Notes: generated from the sequence alone by a model not told the origin. A DNA stretch of 64,000 bases from Sideroxydans lithotrophicus (GCA_020723185.1 DYJI01000001.1:530101-594100), one strand, 5' to 3'; shown: positions 31,315 to 40,767, counted from the first letter of the stretch. Program-made: numbers and translations.

Positions 31315-34300
31315 ATGCGAGGAGAGCATCAAAACGATATGCGGTTGATCGACATCGCCACGCGCGATGTCTCGACCTGTCTCGTCCATTCAAGCCTGTC
31401 GGACGCCGCTACGGCGATGGCAGCGCACCGTTTCTCGTCCATCGTCGTGACCGACGACTCCCGGCACCCGGTGGGCATCGTCACCGAGCGCAACATCCTG
31501 CGCGCCATGCACGACGGCATCGCCGGGAATGCGACATTGCATGCAGTCATGTCGGCACCGGTGGTGGTCATGTCCGGCGACACCCCCGTCCTGGAGGGGT
31601 ACCGCACCTGCCAGCGCGAAGGTATACGCCATCTGGTGCTGGTGGATGGGGCGGGCGTGGTCACCGGGGTGGTCAGTGAGACCGACTTCCGTTTGCATCT
31701 CGACCTGACCCTGCTGGCCGGGCGACGCAGGATTACCTCAGTCGCCCAGCGCACCGGCATCACGCTGCCCCCGGAGACGCCACTCAAGCATGCGCTCGAC
31801 CTGATGCAGGCCCAGCACAAGACCTGTGTCGTCGTGGTCGCGGAAAGCAAACCGCTGGGCATCGTGACCGAGCGCGATGTGGTGCGGCTCTTTTCCTCCA
31901 GGACGGACTGGATGGATACCACGCTGGGTGATGTGATGATCTCGCCGGTACTGAGCATCGTGGCAGGTGCCACCACCAGCCAGGCGGCCGAGACGATGCT
32001 GTCGCACAAGGTGCGCCATCTGGTCGTGGTGGACGCGAACGGCGACATGCAGGGCATGGTCAGCGAACACGACCTGACGCAACTGATGGCGGCGGGCATG
32101 CACGACCAGCGCACCGGCATCGAGGCCTCGTTCCTGCATACCCTGCTCGATACCATCCCCGACCTGATCTGGCTCAAGGATGCCGAAGGGCACTACCTCG
32201 CCTGCAACCATCGCTTCGAGCGATTCTTCGGCGCTTCCGAGAAAGACATCGTCGGCAAGACCGATCATGACTTCGTCGACCGCGCGCTGGCGGATGCCTT
32301 CCGCGAGCATGACCGCATGGCGATGGCGGCGCAGAAGCCCACTATCAACGAGGAGTGGATCGCCTTTGCGGACGACGGGCACAAGGAGTTGCTGGAGACC
32401 ATCAAGATGCCGATGCGTGACCGCTCCGGCAAACTGATCGGTGTGCTGGGGGTAGCGCGCGACATCACCGAGCGCAAGCGCATCGAGCAGGCGTTACAGG
32501 AGAGCGAGCGCGAGTTCCGCGCGCTGGCCGACAATCTGCCGGACAACATCATCCGCTACGACCGCGACTGCCGCGTGCGCTACATGAACCCGGCGATGGC
32601 GCGCACCGTCGCGCCGGAGCTGCTGCCCATCGTGGGCAAGCTGCCCTACGAGTCCGCCCCCGGCTCGGCGCAGATACGCGGTTTGCAGAGCCTGGTCGAA
32701 AAGGTCATGGACAGCGGCGAGCGCGTGGAGACAGAGGTGGAGATGCTGCATCCGGACCGCACCCCGCACTGGCACCATGTCATCTTCGTCGCCGAGCGGG
32801 ACAAGGACGGCCGTGTCATCGGCGCGCTGGGCATAGGCCGCGACATCAGCGAACGCAAGCGCATGGAGGAAGCGCTGCGTGCCTCGCTGGACGACTATTC
32901 CGGCCTGGTGGAACGCATCCCGGTCGGCGTATACAAATACCGGATGCCGGTGCAGGGTGGCGGTGTGTTCGATTACGTCAGCCAGCGCTGGTGCGAATTG
33001 CTGGATGTGGATGAGCAGGATGTGATGCGCGACCCGCAGGCCGCCTTCTCCCGCCTGCTACCCGAGGACTTTGAGGAGTTCCGCTGGCTCAACGATGCGG
33101 CGCGCGGGCAGATGCACCGTTTCGAATGGGAGGGGCGCATCAAGCGCCGCGACGGAGCGATACGCTGGCTGCACATCGCGGCGCAGCCGACGCGGCTGGA
33201 GAACGGCGACATCCTGTGGGACGGTATCCAGTACGACATCACCGACCGCCGCCTGGCCGAGGAAGCGCTGCGCATCAACGCCAGCGTGTTCGACAACAGC
33301 CAGGAAGCCATCGTCGTCACCGATGCGGACAATCTCATCATCGATGTCAACACGGCCTTCACCACCATCACAGGCTATGTGCGTGCCGAGGTGCTGGGCA
33401 AGAATCCGAACCTGCTGAGTTCCGGCAGGCAGGACCCATCGTTCTATGAGGCAATGTGGCAGGCCTTGCGCGAGCACGGCACCTGGCGCGGCGAGATATG
33501 GAACCGGCGCAAGAGCGGCGAGGTGTTCGCCGAGATGCTTTCCATCTCGGTCATCGCCGACCATCTCGGCCAGGTGCAGCGCCATGTCGGCATCTTCTCC
33601 GATATCACCTACTTCAAGGAGCACGAAGCCGAGCTCAGCCACGTCGCCAACTACGACGCGCTGACCGGTGTGCCCAACCGCCGCCTGCTGGCGGACCGCC
33701 TGCGCCAGGCGATCGCGGTCGCGCAGCGCAACGGGAGCATGCTCGCCGTCTGCTACATCGATCTGGACGGGTTCAAGGAGGTCAACGACCAGCACGGCCA
33801 CGAGATGGGCGACAAGCTGCTGGTCGACATCACGCGCCGCCTGCAGGATGTGTTGCGCGCGGGCGATACCCTGTCGCGTCTGGGCGGCGACGAGTTCGTG
33901 ATGCTGTTCAACGGCATGCGCGATGAGAGTGAATGCTATCCGGTGCTGGAACGGGTGCTGGATGTCATTGCGCAGCCGGTCGTGCTCAAGGGGGCTCAGG
34001 TCGTCGTATCGGCCAGCATAGGTGTGACGCTCTTCCCCGAGGACGCCGCCGACAGCGACACCTTGCTGCGGCACGCCGACCAGGCCATGTACATCGCCAA
34101 ACAGAACGGCAAGAACCGCTTCCATCTGTACGACGCCATGCATGACCGGCGCGTGCGCACGCTGCACGAGGGACGCCGCCGCATCGCGCAGGGCCTCGAT
34201 GCCGGCGAGTTCGAGCTGTATTACCAGCCAAAGCAGGAGCTTTCCAGCGGCGACATCGTCGGCGTCGAGGCACTGATCCGCTGGAACCACCCCGAGCGCG

Positions 34301-34944
34301 GTCTGCTGTCACCCGCCGAGTTCCTGCCCATCATCGAGAACTCGGAACAGGATGTGCAGCTGGGCGACTGGGTGATCAGGAATGCATTGGCGCAACTGCA
34401 CGCCTGGGAACGCGCGGGACTGCAGCTGCAGGTGAGCATCAACGTCTCCGCGCAGCATCTGCAGGTCGCCGACTTCGTGGAGAATCTGAGAAAGGAACTG
34501 TCGTGTTATCCCAAGCTGCGCGACGGTGCGTTGCAGATCGAGGTGCTGGAGACCGCCGCGCTGGAAGACATCGTCCAGTCATCCGAGGTCATCGACGCCT
34601 GCCGCGCGATGGGCGTCACTTTCGCACTGGACGACTTCGGTACCGGCTATTCATCTCTGGTCTACCTGAGCAAACTGTCGGCCGACACGCTGAAGATCGA
34701 CCAGTCCTTCGTGCAGGGCATGAGCATCAACAAGGGCGACCACGCCATCGTGCAGGGCGTCATCGCGCTGGCCAACACCTTCGGCCGCCACACCGTGGCG
34801 GAAGGGGTGGAAGACGGTGCTTTGAACGATGAACTGCAGAAGATGGGGTGCGGCTCGGTGCAGGGCTACAGCCTTGCGCAACCCATGCCGGCCGGGGAAG
34901 TCACCGGTTGGATAAGACAGTTTCGGGATGTGCCGAAACGCTAG
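31315..34944 (+). CDS. CBS-PAS-GGDEF-EAL cyclic-di-GMP signalling protein
   Basis: This 1209-residue soluble multidomain protein has four CBS repeats (about residues 5-250) and four PAS domains starting near 268, 399, 528 and 654. A GGDEF domain carries the intact GGDEF at about 857-861 and the inhibitory I-site RAGD nine residues before it. The EAL domain (about 955-1200) has EALIRWNHPERG, DDFGTGYSSL and an EGVED loop. Both cyclase and phosphodiesterase sites look complete. CBS domains usually sense adenine nucleotides, so the protein may tie energy state to c-di-GMP. The start at 31315 has GAAGG six bases upstream. Confidence 0.9.
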   Translation: MRGEHQNDMRLIDIATRDVSTCLVHSSLSDAATAMAAHRFSSIVVTDDSRHPVGIVTERNILRAMHDGIAGNATLHAVMSAPVVVMSGDTPVLEGYRTCQREGIRHLVLVDGAGVVTGVVSETDFRLHLDLTLLAGRRRITSVAQRTGITLPPETPLKHALDLMQAQHKTCVVVVAESKPLGIVTERDVVRLFSSRTDWMDTTLGDVMISPVLSIVAGATTSQAAETMLSHKVRHLVVVDANGDMQGMVSEHDLTQLMAAGMHDQRTGIEASFLHTLLDTIPDLIWLKDAEGHYLACNHRFERFFGASEKDIVGKTDHDFVDRALADAFREHDRMAMAAQKPTINEEWIAFADDGHKELLETIKMPMRDRSGKLIGVLGVARDITERKRIEQALQESEREFRALADNLPDNIIRYDRDCRVRYMNPAMARTVAPELLPIVGKLPYESAPGSAQIRGLQSLVEKVMDSGERVETEVEMLHPDRTPHWHHVIFVAERDKDGRVIGALGIGRDISERKRMEEALRASLDDYSGLVERIPVGVYKYRMPVQGGGVFDYVSQRWCELLDVDEQDVMRDPQAAFSRLLPEDFEEFRWLNDAARGQMHRFEWEGRIKRRDGAIRWLHIAAQPTRLENGDILWDGIQYDITDRRLAEEALRINASVFDNSQEAIVVTDADNLIIDVNTAFTTITGYVRAEVLGKNPNLLSSGRQDPSFYEAMWQALREHGTWRGEIWNRRKSGEVFAEMLSISVIADHLGQVQRHVGIFSDITYFKEHEAELSHVANYDALTGVPNRRLLADRLRQAIAVAQRNGSMLAVCYIDLDGFKEVNDQHGHEMGDKLLVDITRRLQDVLRAGDTLSRLGGDEFVMLFNGMRDESECYPVLERVLDVIAQPVVLKGAQVVVSASIGVTLFPEDAADSDTLLRHADQAMYIAKQNGKNRFHLYDAMHDRRVRTLHEGRRRIAQGLDAGEFELYYQPKQELSSGDIVGVEALIRWNHPERGLLSPAEFLPIIENSEQDVQLGDWVIRNALAQLHAWERAGLQLQVSINVSAQHLQVADFVENLRKELSCYPKLRDGALQIEVLETAALEDIVQSSEVIDACRAMGVTFALDDFGTGYSSLVYLSKLSADTLKIDQSFVQGMSINKGDHAIVQGVIALANTFGRHTVAEGVEDGALNDELQKMGCGSVQGYSLAQPMPAGEVTGWIRQFRDVPKR

Positions 34945-35016
34945 ACTGCCGGTTGTTTTCATGCGCCATCCCCCGCTCGGGTGATGTGCCGTTTCCAGGT
35001 TGACAATAGACTGCCT

Positions 35017-35036
35017 CAAGCGCAGTGTTGCGCTTG
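35017..35036. repeat. inverted repeat upstream of first beta-barrel gene
   Basis: A perfect 8-bp inverted repeat CAAGCGCA / TGCGCTTG with a 4-base spacer lies 12 bases after a TTGACA (35000-35005) and 62 bases before the start of the outer-membrane protein gene. No T-run follows, so it is a better candidate for a leader hairpin or operator than a terminator. Confidence 0.5.
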
Positions 35037-35097
35037 TATCGGCCAGTTGGAGAAGGCCGTGTTTCGCAGTCCAATCATCTTGCAAAAGGGGGTCAAA

Positions 35098-35664
35098 ATG
35101 AAAAAACGCATGATAGTGACCGCTGCGTTGTTGTCGATGTGCATGGCAGGCGCAGCAATGGCTCAGGAGGGAAAGTGGGAGATGTCGGTCGCCGGCAACC
35201 TGACGGCGACGACGACCGACGTGAACGGCTATACCTCCGACTCCACCAACAGCTTCATCTACTTCCGTCTGGGGCAGTACCTGAGTCCTGAACTCGTCGT
35301 TTCTGGCAACGTTGCCATGTTCGGCAGCAGCAGCGGTGGCGGGGCGACCATGAATGTCGGCACCACCTTCGGCCTGGGTGCCAAGTACTACATGGATGGT
35401 GCGGCGAAATCAGCGTTCGTGCCCTTCCTGGAAGGCGAAGTACACGCGGTAGTGATCACCAGCGATACCACCACCACTGCTGCGACGACGACGAGCGGCG
35501 GCGGCTTTGCTTTCGGTGTGGGCGGTTCCTATTTCCTCACCGAGGATGTCTCAGCCGATCTCTCGCTACAGGGTTTCGCAGACGGACTGACGAGTGATAG
35601 CAGCAACGCGAGCATGACCCAGAGCGGTGTGCGCATGCTGTTCGGCCTGACCGCACGTTACTGA
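35098..35664 (+). CDS. small outer-membrane beta-barrel protein (copy 1)
   Basis: This 188-residue protein has a clear signal peptide MKKRMIVTAALLSMCMAGAAMA and alternating beta strands. It ends GVRMLFGLTARY, with the terminal aromatic residue typical of outer-membrane barrels. The size suits an 8-stranded OmpW/OmpX-type barrel. The start at 35098 follows AAAAGGGGG. It is a paralogue of the next gene: both start MKKRM, have a GAKYY strand and end GVR-x5-TAR-[YF]. Function unknown. Confidence 0.75.
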   Translation: MKKRMIVTAALLSMCMAGAAMAQEGKWEMSVAGNLTATTTDVNGYTSDSTNSFIYFRLGQYLSPELVVSGNVAMFGSSSGGGATMNVGTTFGLGAKYYMDGAAKSAFVPFLEGEVHAVVITSDTTTTAATTTSGGGFAFGVGGSYFLTEDVSADLSLQGFADGLTSDSSNASMTQSGVRMLFGLTARY

Positions 35665-35876
35665 GCTGATGTGCGCTGGCTGCCCGTGGCACAGACTGCT
35701 GCGGGTGGCGTCTGGCTCGTTGCTGATTCGGTTGGCGTGTCTGGAGCGCAATAGCCCATGAGGGGGGGTGTGTATGTCCGGGATTGGCATCTAGTATGCC
35801 GTGGCGCGGTGTGGCGCTTGAGACAAGCACCGGAACAAATGGTCAGTTGTCTCAATCACTTAATAAGGGGAGCAAG

Positions 35877-36476
35877 ATGAAGAAGCGCATGTTGGCTGTT
35901 GCAGTGCTGTCGATGTTCGTGGCGGGTTCGGCTATGGCCGAGGAATCGGTGTTCGCGAGTCTTCTGGGTGGGGGGAAGTCGGCAGGCGGTTACGCCGGTG
36001 AGCGTACGCTGATGGGTATGGTCGATATCGGTGACACGACCACAACCGGTACGGTCTATTTGAGCGAAGGCCGCTATATCGATGCCAAGACAGTTATTTC
36101 GTTCATTTTGATGGACACTATCTCGGTCACTGACAGCGGTGGGCGTAACGAAGTAGTAAGCAACTTTATGACTTTGGGGATGGGAGCCAAGTATTATCTG
36201 GGGGCGCCGGCAAAGTCGGCTACCGTGCCGTTCGTGCTGGGTAACGCCGGTATCCTGCTCATGTCCTCTTCGGTCACAAGACCAAACAGTCTTAACATTC
36301 CTGTCACTACCGAAAGTTCCGATGCTGGATTCTCCATCCAGGGTGGTGGTGGTTTTGCGCACTTCGTCACTGAAGAAGTATCGCTGGATGGCACCGCGCA
36401 GGTCTATTCGAACAGCTACTCCGGCACTAGCACGTCCGGTGTACGTCTGAACGTGGGTATCACGGCTCGTTTCTGA
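35877..36476 (+). CDS. small outer-membrane beta-barrel protein (copy 2)
   Basis: This 199-residue protein has signal peptide MKKRMLAVAVLSMFVAGSAMA. The start at 35877 is preceded by AAGGGGAG. It contains the GMGAKYYLGAPAKSATVPF strand pair matching GLGAKYYMDGAAKSAFVPF of copy 1, and ends GVRLNVGITARF. The two genes are therefore tandem duplicates that have diverged, especially between strands. A terminator follows immediately. Confidence 0.75.
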   Translation: MKKRMLAVAVLSMFVAGSAMAEESVFASLLGGGKSAGGYAGERTLMGMVDIGDTTTTGTVYLSEGRYIDAKTVISFILMDTISVTDSGGRNEVVSNFMTLGMGAKYYLGAPAKSATVPFVLGNAGILLMSSSVTRPNSLNIPVTTESSDAGFSIQGGGGFAHFVTEEVSLDGTAQVYSNSYSGTSTSGVRLNVGITARF

Positions 36477-36491
36477 TCCTGTATCGCCTGA

Positions 36492-36516
36492 ACAGGCCGC
36501 GAGAGCGGCCTGTTTT
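36492..36516 (+). terminator. rho-independent terminator after beta-barrel gene
   Basis: A 9-bp stem ACAGGCCGC / GCGGCCTGT with loop GAGA is followed by TTTG, 16 bases after the stop. It separates the barrel genes from the envelope gene set that follows. Confidence 0.85.
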
Positions 36517-36548
36517 GTGACTGGCTTGAATATATGGCGGATCAACTG

Positions 36549-37658
36549 ATGAAGCACATCCTGCTTGGCATCATGTTCACTATGGCTTTGGCGCTGTCCG
36601 ATGCGGGCGCGCGGGAAGAACAGGTCGCGGTCGTCGTATACGGTCAGAACACAGCAGCCAAGCAGTACTTGCGGGTCGCACAGACTCGTTTCGAACAATT
36701 GCTGGCCGACAACGGCGTCGTCGTCCTCGACCAGAAGAAAGCAGAGCAACTCAAGAGATCATGGGCGCGGCTCGGTGATCCCGGTGCATTGATCACTGCG
36801 GAGGATTTTGTCGAGAATGCGGGGAAATACGACATCTCCGGCATCTACCGCATCTATCTGGGTGTGGGAAAGACTTCGGGACTGGCCTCGACCTTCACCG
36901 CTACAGCAGTCGCGGATATCCGATTCATCGGCGAGGGTGCACAGATCAAGTCTTTCGCTTCCGCCCCGATGGGCACCAAAGGGATGCCTCCCTCGGACGG
37001 GCTGACGGAGTCCGCCGCTGTGAACAATGCCATCCAGCGCGCGATCGACCAGACTGCCGAGAAGTTCGGCATACAGGTGATGGACATCACCAATCCCAGA
37101 CTGGTCAAATTCTCGCTCAAGCCGCTCCCGATGTTGCCGGACGGGGCGGAATTGCTTGCAGCCCCACCGCTGCTGGCAAAAGACAGCGAAATGGTCGCCT
37201 ATGCAAAATTGCAATCGGACGATTGGACCTTTGAAGAGCCGACCTGTGTCAGGGCATCACCCGATGGCCGCATGGCAGCGGTCGGCACCTACCTGATGCG
37301 CACGGCATTCAATTTCGGACGGCCGACCCGCTCCTATGCTTCCTATCTGCATGTGGTCGACGGTGATGCGAAGCGCGAAGTCGAGCGATTCGAAGTTTCC
37401 AACAAGGATCCCCGCTATCAGCGCGGCGGCTCGAAGATCACCGATTGCATGTTCATGCAGACCTGGCGCTATGTGGCGGCTGTATCGCAGAGCCATCTGG
37501 TGTTCGCGGACACGGAGCGCGGCGTCGAATTGGCGCGGATATTGTTCGATGATCCGTTCGACGCGCCCGTGCTGGATCATCTGCATACCCAGGAAGCGGA
37601 CTATCTCGCGGTGAGCGAGGGTGGGCGCAGACTGTTCTATCAGGTGGTGAGAGAGTGA
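36549..37658 (+). CDS. exported protein of unknown function
   Basis: The ATG at 36549 gives a signal peptide at the very N-terminus (MKHILLGIMFTMALALSDAGA) and has GGCGGA seven bases upstream; an ATG at 36534 would add five residues. It has 369 residues. The N-terminal half (VAVVVYGQNTAAKQYLRVAQ onwards) has the alpha/beta look of CsgG/FlgO-like envelope domains, with a run AAVNNAIQRAIDQTAEKFG near residue 165. The C-terminal half (about 215-369) looks like beta-propeller blades (CVRASPDGRMAAVGTYL). I cannot assign a family firmly. The stop overlaps a GTG of the next gene. Confidence 0.6.
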   Translation: MKHILLGIMFTMALALSDAGAREEQVAVVVYGQNTAAKQYLRVAQTRFEQLLADNGVVVLDQKKAEQLKRSWARLGDPGALITAEDFVENAGKYDISGIYRIYLGVGKTSGLASTFTATAVADIRFIGEGAQIKSFASAPMGTKGMPPSDGLTESAAVNNAIQRAIDQTAEKFGIQVMDITNPRLVKFSLKPLPMLPDGAELLAAPPLLAKDSEMVAYAKLQSDDWTFEEPTCVRASPDGRMAAVGTYLMRTAFNFGRPTRSYASYLHVVDGDAKREVERFEVSNKDPRYQRGGSKITDCMFMQTWRYVAAVSQSHLVFADTERGVELARILFDDPFDAPVLDHLHTQEADYLAVSEGGRRLFYQVVRE

Positions 37659-37693
37659 TTCCTGCGCGCGCTACCGGAACGAATCGATCGCTG

Positions 37694-39181
37694 ATGAAGT
37701 TCGGCGCGACAGTATTTCTCGCTACTGCGGCTTTTTCGTTCTTCTCTTCCGCACATGCAGCTGCATGCACGGAGGGCGGCCCGCGACCGGCGTGGATCGA
37801 CAGCCCGGAGACGGTGACCGACCAGCACTTCTTCGCTGCCGGTGTATCGGATAGTGCGCTCGTCCCCTTGTCGGAACGTATCGCCACCGCCAAGCAGAAT
37901 GCCTTGAAGAGTCTGTCCGAGATGATCCAGGTCTCGGTCAAGAACGCATTCGTTCTTGAACAGACGAGCCGCAAGAGCTGGGGCAGCGAATTCACCGATT
38001 CCAATCTGAGTTCGGTGACCCAGACATCCACCGAGGCCTCGTTGCGCAATGTCGAGATCATAGACACCTGGGAAGATCCAAAATCTTGCGATATGTGGTT
38101 GCGCGCGCGCGTTTCCAAAGCCGATGTGGAGAAGGGCAAGCAGGAAGGGCTGTCGAAGATGCTGTTCGCCGCGATGAAAGCGAATGCCGAAATCGCGCAG
38201 AACGACACGCAATCACTCGATAAGCGGTTGGCCGCTACCGAGGCCGCGCAGGATGCCTTGTCGCGTATCGCTTTCGAGTTCGTCAAGGATCCCGGTTCGG
38301 CGGATTACTACCAGAAATTGCTGGGCGGATTGAAAGCATCTTTGCAGCGAGCCAAGGACAAGCTGCAACAGGCGCAGTCCGATCTGCGCGAGGCTGATCT
38401 GCTGGTCGCCGAGGCTGGCATGCAGACCAGCGAGAACGAGCGGGCGAAGCGGCTGACCAGGGCGACGATTTTGTACAAGACACTGCTCGCCAACCATAAC
38501 GCCGGTATCCCCGACATGTTCGGTCCCGGCGATCTGCTGTTCAAGCTGGGGGAAGTCGAACTGCAAAGACGCAGTCCGTGCGGCGCGCGGAACTACTTTC
38601 AGCAGGCGCAGGATTCCGCGCAACTGATCGACCGCCGGGAGATCGCGCGCAAGAAGGCCGAGACACTTGCCTGCTCGGCGGATGATATGGAAAAGACGTT
38701 GTGGCGGCAGTATTTCGAAGGTCGCCCGGTGACGCTGTTATGCTATTTCAAAGCGGGCAAGGATGCGGGAAGCTGGCTCAAGGCATGCGACGGACTCAAC
38801 AATGTGATCCGTCCTTTGGGGGCGGAAGTCGAGTTCAGGAACAAACCGCTGACAGCGGCACAATTGACTGCGATGACGCAAGGCGAAATGCCGGATATGC
38901 TGCGACAGGAGGGTCTGCTGCTGGCAGTGGTGGCTTCCGGCCAGATGGCCTCGCGTGTCGATCGCGATCCGCAAAGTCGCGGTCGCGATTATCAGTTCGA
39001 TGGTGCCATGGCCAGCCTGTTGGTGGAGAACGGTGAGGTCGTGTTCTCCGACCGTTTCAAAGGTACGACCGGCTGGAATCCGATCTCCGCAGATATGGTG
39101 ATGGATGTGCTCGGGATCAATGTCGTGAAGCGTTGGCAGAGCAAGTTCTCGAAGTTCCTGAATCAGGACATGAAGCAATGA
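37694..39181 (+). CDS. exported LPP20-like domain protein
   Basis: The ATG at 37694 begins a good signal peptide (MKFGATVFLATAAFSFFSSAHAA). A GTG at 37655 overlapping the previous stop is an alternative. It has 495 residues. The first 130 mature residues (PRPAWIDSPETVTDQHFFAAG, then IATAKQNALKSLSEMI) follow the LPP20/FlgP-FlgT-like fold. A long charged helical region (about residues 170-260) and a C-terminal domain of unknown type (about 330-490) follow. Probably periplasmic. No lipobox is seen, unlike the shorter LPP20 protein downstream. Confidence 0.6.
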   Translation: MKFGATVFLATAAFSFFSSAHAAACTEGGPRPAWIDSPETVTDQHFFAAGVSDSALVPLSERIATAKQNALKSLSEMIQVSVKNAFVLEQTSRKSWGSEFTDSNLSSVTQTSTEASLRNVEIIDTWEDPKSCDMWLRARVSKADVEKGKQEGLSKMLFAAMKANAEIAQNDTQSLDKRLAATEAAQDALSRIAFEFVKDPGSADYYQKLLGGLKASLQRAKDKLQQAQSDLREADLLVAEAGMQTSENERAKRLTRATILYKTLLANHNAGIPDMFGPGDLLFKLGEVELQRRSPCGARNYFQQAQDSAQLIDRREIARKKAETLACSADDMEKTLWRQYFEGRPVTLLCYFKAGKDAGSWLKACDGLNNVIRPLGAEVEFRNKPLTAAQLTAMTQGEMPDMLRQEGLLLAVVASGQMASRVDRDPQSRGRDYQFDGAMASLLVENGEVVFSDRFKGTTGWNPISADMVMDVLGINVVKRWQSKFSKFLNQDMKQ

Positions 39182-39236
39182 CGCCTGTCGTGACCGGATC
39201 GATCCGATACCGGGGCGGGGCCAAAGGAGTGTGATG

Positions 39237-40007
39237 ATGGGGGTTCGAAAGATCTTGAGCATGGCTTTGTTTTCCAGCCTGCTTGGACTGACGGCGGTCG
39301 ATGTCTGTCTGGCCGATGAAAGCATCGAAGTGGTCAGGTCGGAAGGGGTGCTCCAGGTTGGCGAGCCGGACAAGCAGGCGACGGATGCACGGGTCAAACG
39401 ATTGACCGGCAACCGCTATGTGTTCAGCACGGGCGCCAACGGCAGGGCGGTGGTCAGAGTCGGCAGCGCCGGATTCGTGGTCGTCGAACGCAACAGTACG
39501 CTGGAAGTGGATCGCACCGGCGGCGCGGCGAATCTTTTCAGGCAGGTCAGCGGTATGATCTATTACGCGATGAACAAGGTGCAGCGATCCATGCACAAGG
39601 TACAGATCAAGACGTCGACTGCCGTGATCGGCGTGCGGGGCACGCGCTTTGTGGTGGTCGATGAGGAAGCGCGCAAGGAGATCGGTATGCGCAAGGGCGA
39701 GATCAGCGTGACTAGCCCCAGCGATGAATACGAGATCCACCGCCGGCAAGTGAATGATGAATTCGACGCTTACAAGAAAGAGGCACGCGATGCGATCGCG
39801 CGTGAGAAGCAGGCGTTCGAAGCCTATCGCGCGGAAACGGCCAGGGAGTTCATCGAGTACAAGCGCGAATTCACCCTGGCTGCCGACAGGATGGTGTCCT
39901 TCGATGGCAACAAAGTCACGGAAGGTGCGCTGAACGAAAAGACCAGGCAGGATATGCAAAGCCTCGAATCCTTCGGGGCGGAGTGGATAGGGGCAGTGCA
40001 CGACTGA
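39237..40007 (+). CDS. FecR-domain exported protein with aromatic coiled-coil tail
   Basis: This 256-residue protein has a signal peptide (MALFSSLLGLTAVDVCLA region). The FecR-type beta domain covers about residues 30-165, with VQIKTSTAVIGVRGTRFVVV as its most typical stretch. A charged helix at about 170-212 carries three F-x2-Y-[KR] units: FDAYK from Phe176, FEAYR from 194 and FIEYK from 205. Start choice: GGAG at 39226-39229 lies seven bases from the ATG at 39237. No sigma factor or TonB receptor gene is nearby, so it is not an iron-signalling FecR but a structural use of the domain. The tail pattern recurs in the downstream transglutaminase-like protein. Confidence 0.72.
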   Translation: MGVRKILSMALFSSLLGLTAVDVCLADESIEVVRSEGVLQVGEPDKQATDARVKRLTGNRYVFSTGANGRAVVRVGSAGFVVVERNSTLEVDRTGGAANLFRQVSGMIYYAMNKVQRSMHKVQIKTSTAVIGVRGTRFVVVDEEARKEIGMRKGEISVTSPSDEYEIHRRQVNDEFDAYKKEARDAIAREKQAFEAYRAETAREFIEYKREFTLAADRMVSFDGNKVTEGALNEKTRQDMQSLESFGAEWIGAVHD

Positions 40008-40069
40008 GTCGGGGCGTGTGCTGAAGTGCAATGGGGTGTTCGGGTATATCAATCAAAGGAGGGTGCATC

Positions 40070-40669
40070 ATGCGTAATCGTATCGTTGGTTCGTTAGTGG
40101 TTCTGGGACTGTTGGCAGTCAGTGGTTGCGGCAGCGCGCCGGTAAAGGAGGAGAAGGTCGAGGTGGCACCTGAGTGCGTGTTCCCGAACTCCCAGAAAGC
40201 GGCACCGGACTGGGTGTGCGACATGCCGGTTGAAGGCGTAACGGTATCGGCGGTAGGCGTGGCGGCGAAGTCTGCCGCCGGCGCGGGATTCATGAAGCAG
40301 ATGGCGATGGCCGATGCGCGTGTGCAACTGGCGCAGATGGTGCGTATCCGCGTGACCAATATGATCAAGCAGTATGCGGAGACGACCGGTGCCGCCAATC
40401 AGCAGACCGTGGATCAGGTGAATACATCGGTCACCAAGCAGATCACGGAAGAGACGCTGGTCGGCACCCGCTTGTATCGCACCATCACCGGGCCGGACGG
40501 TTCCATGTATGCACTGGTCGGACTGGATGAGGTCAGCGCTCAGAAGATCACCGAGACCGCGCTCAAGTCCAGCATGAACAACGATCGCGCAGCCTGGCAG
40601 CAGTTCCGGGCCCAAAAAGGTCAGGACGAGTTGGCGGCAGACATCGCCCAGCAGAAGTTGGCCCAGTAA
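40070..40669 (+). CDS. LPP20 family lipoprotein
   Basis: This 199-residue lipoprotein starts at 40070 with AAGGAGGG six bases upstream. The lipobox is LAVSGC. The LPP20-type domain runs from PDWVCDMPV through GAGFMKQMAMADARVQLAQM to the strand YALVGLDEVS. The C-terminal tail, from Trp176 (WQQFRAQKGQDEL), is nearly the same as a segment of the 50-residue lipoprotein encoded next. LPP20 proteins are often outer-membrane lipoproteins; the role here is unknown. Confidence 0.72.
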   Translation: MRNRIVGSLVVLGLLAVSGCGSAPVKEEKVEVAPECVFPNSQKAAPDWVCDMPVEGVTVSAVGVAAKSAAGAGFMKQMAMADARVQLAQMVRIRVTNMIKQYAETTGAANQQTVDQVNTSVTKQITEETLVGTRLYRTITGPDGSMYALVGLDEVSAQKITETALKSSMNNDRAAWQQFRAQKGQDELAADIAQQKLAQ

Positions 40670-40702
40670 AGACGAAAGCGCAGCGATTGCGCGCGAACCA
40701 CG

Positions 40703-40733
40703 GTCGGCCTGTCGCAGATCGCGACAGGCCGAC
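40703..40733 (+). terminator. strong 13-bp stem-loop between lipoprotein genes
   Basis: A perfect 13-bp stem GTCGGCCTGTCGC / GCGACAGGCCGAC with loop AGATC lies 34 bases after the LPP20 gene and 35 bases before the small lipoprotein gene. It has no immediate T-run, so it may be a weak terminator, an attenuator or an mRNA-stabilising hairpin for the upstream message. Confidence 0.6.
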
Positions 40734-40767
40734 TCCAGTGAGCGGTTAAATGATTTAGGGAGGCAGC

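Noticed and set aside
39237..40007. FecR protein as part of an iron-uptake signalling system
   Set aside because: No ECF sigma factor or TonB receptor is adjacent, and the protein has an N-terminal signal peptide with a coiled-coil tail instead of the anti-sigma layout.
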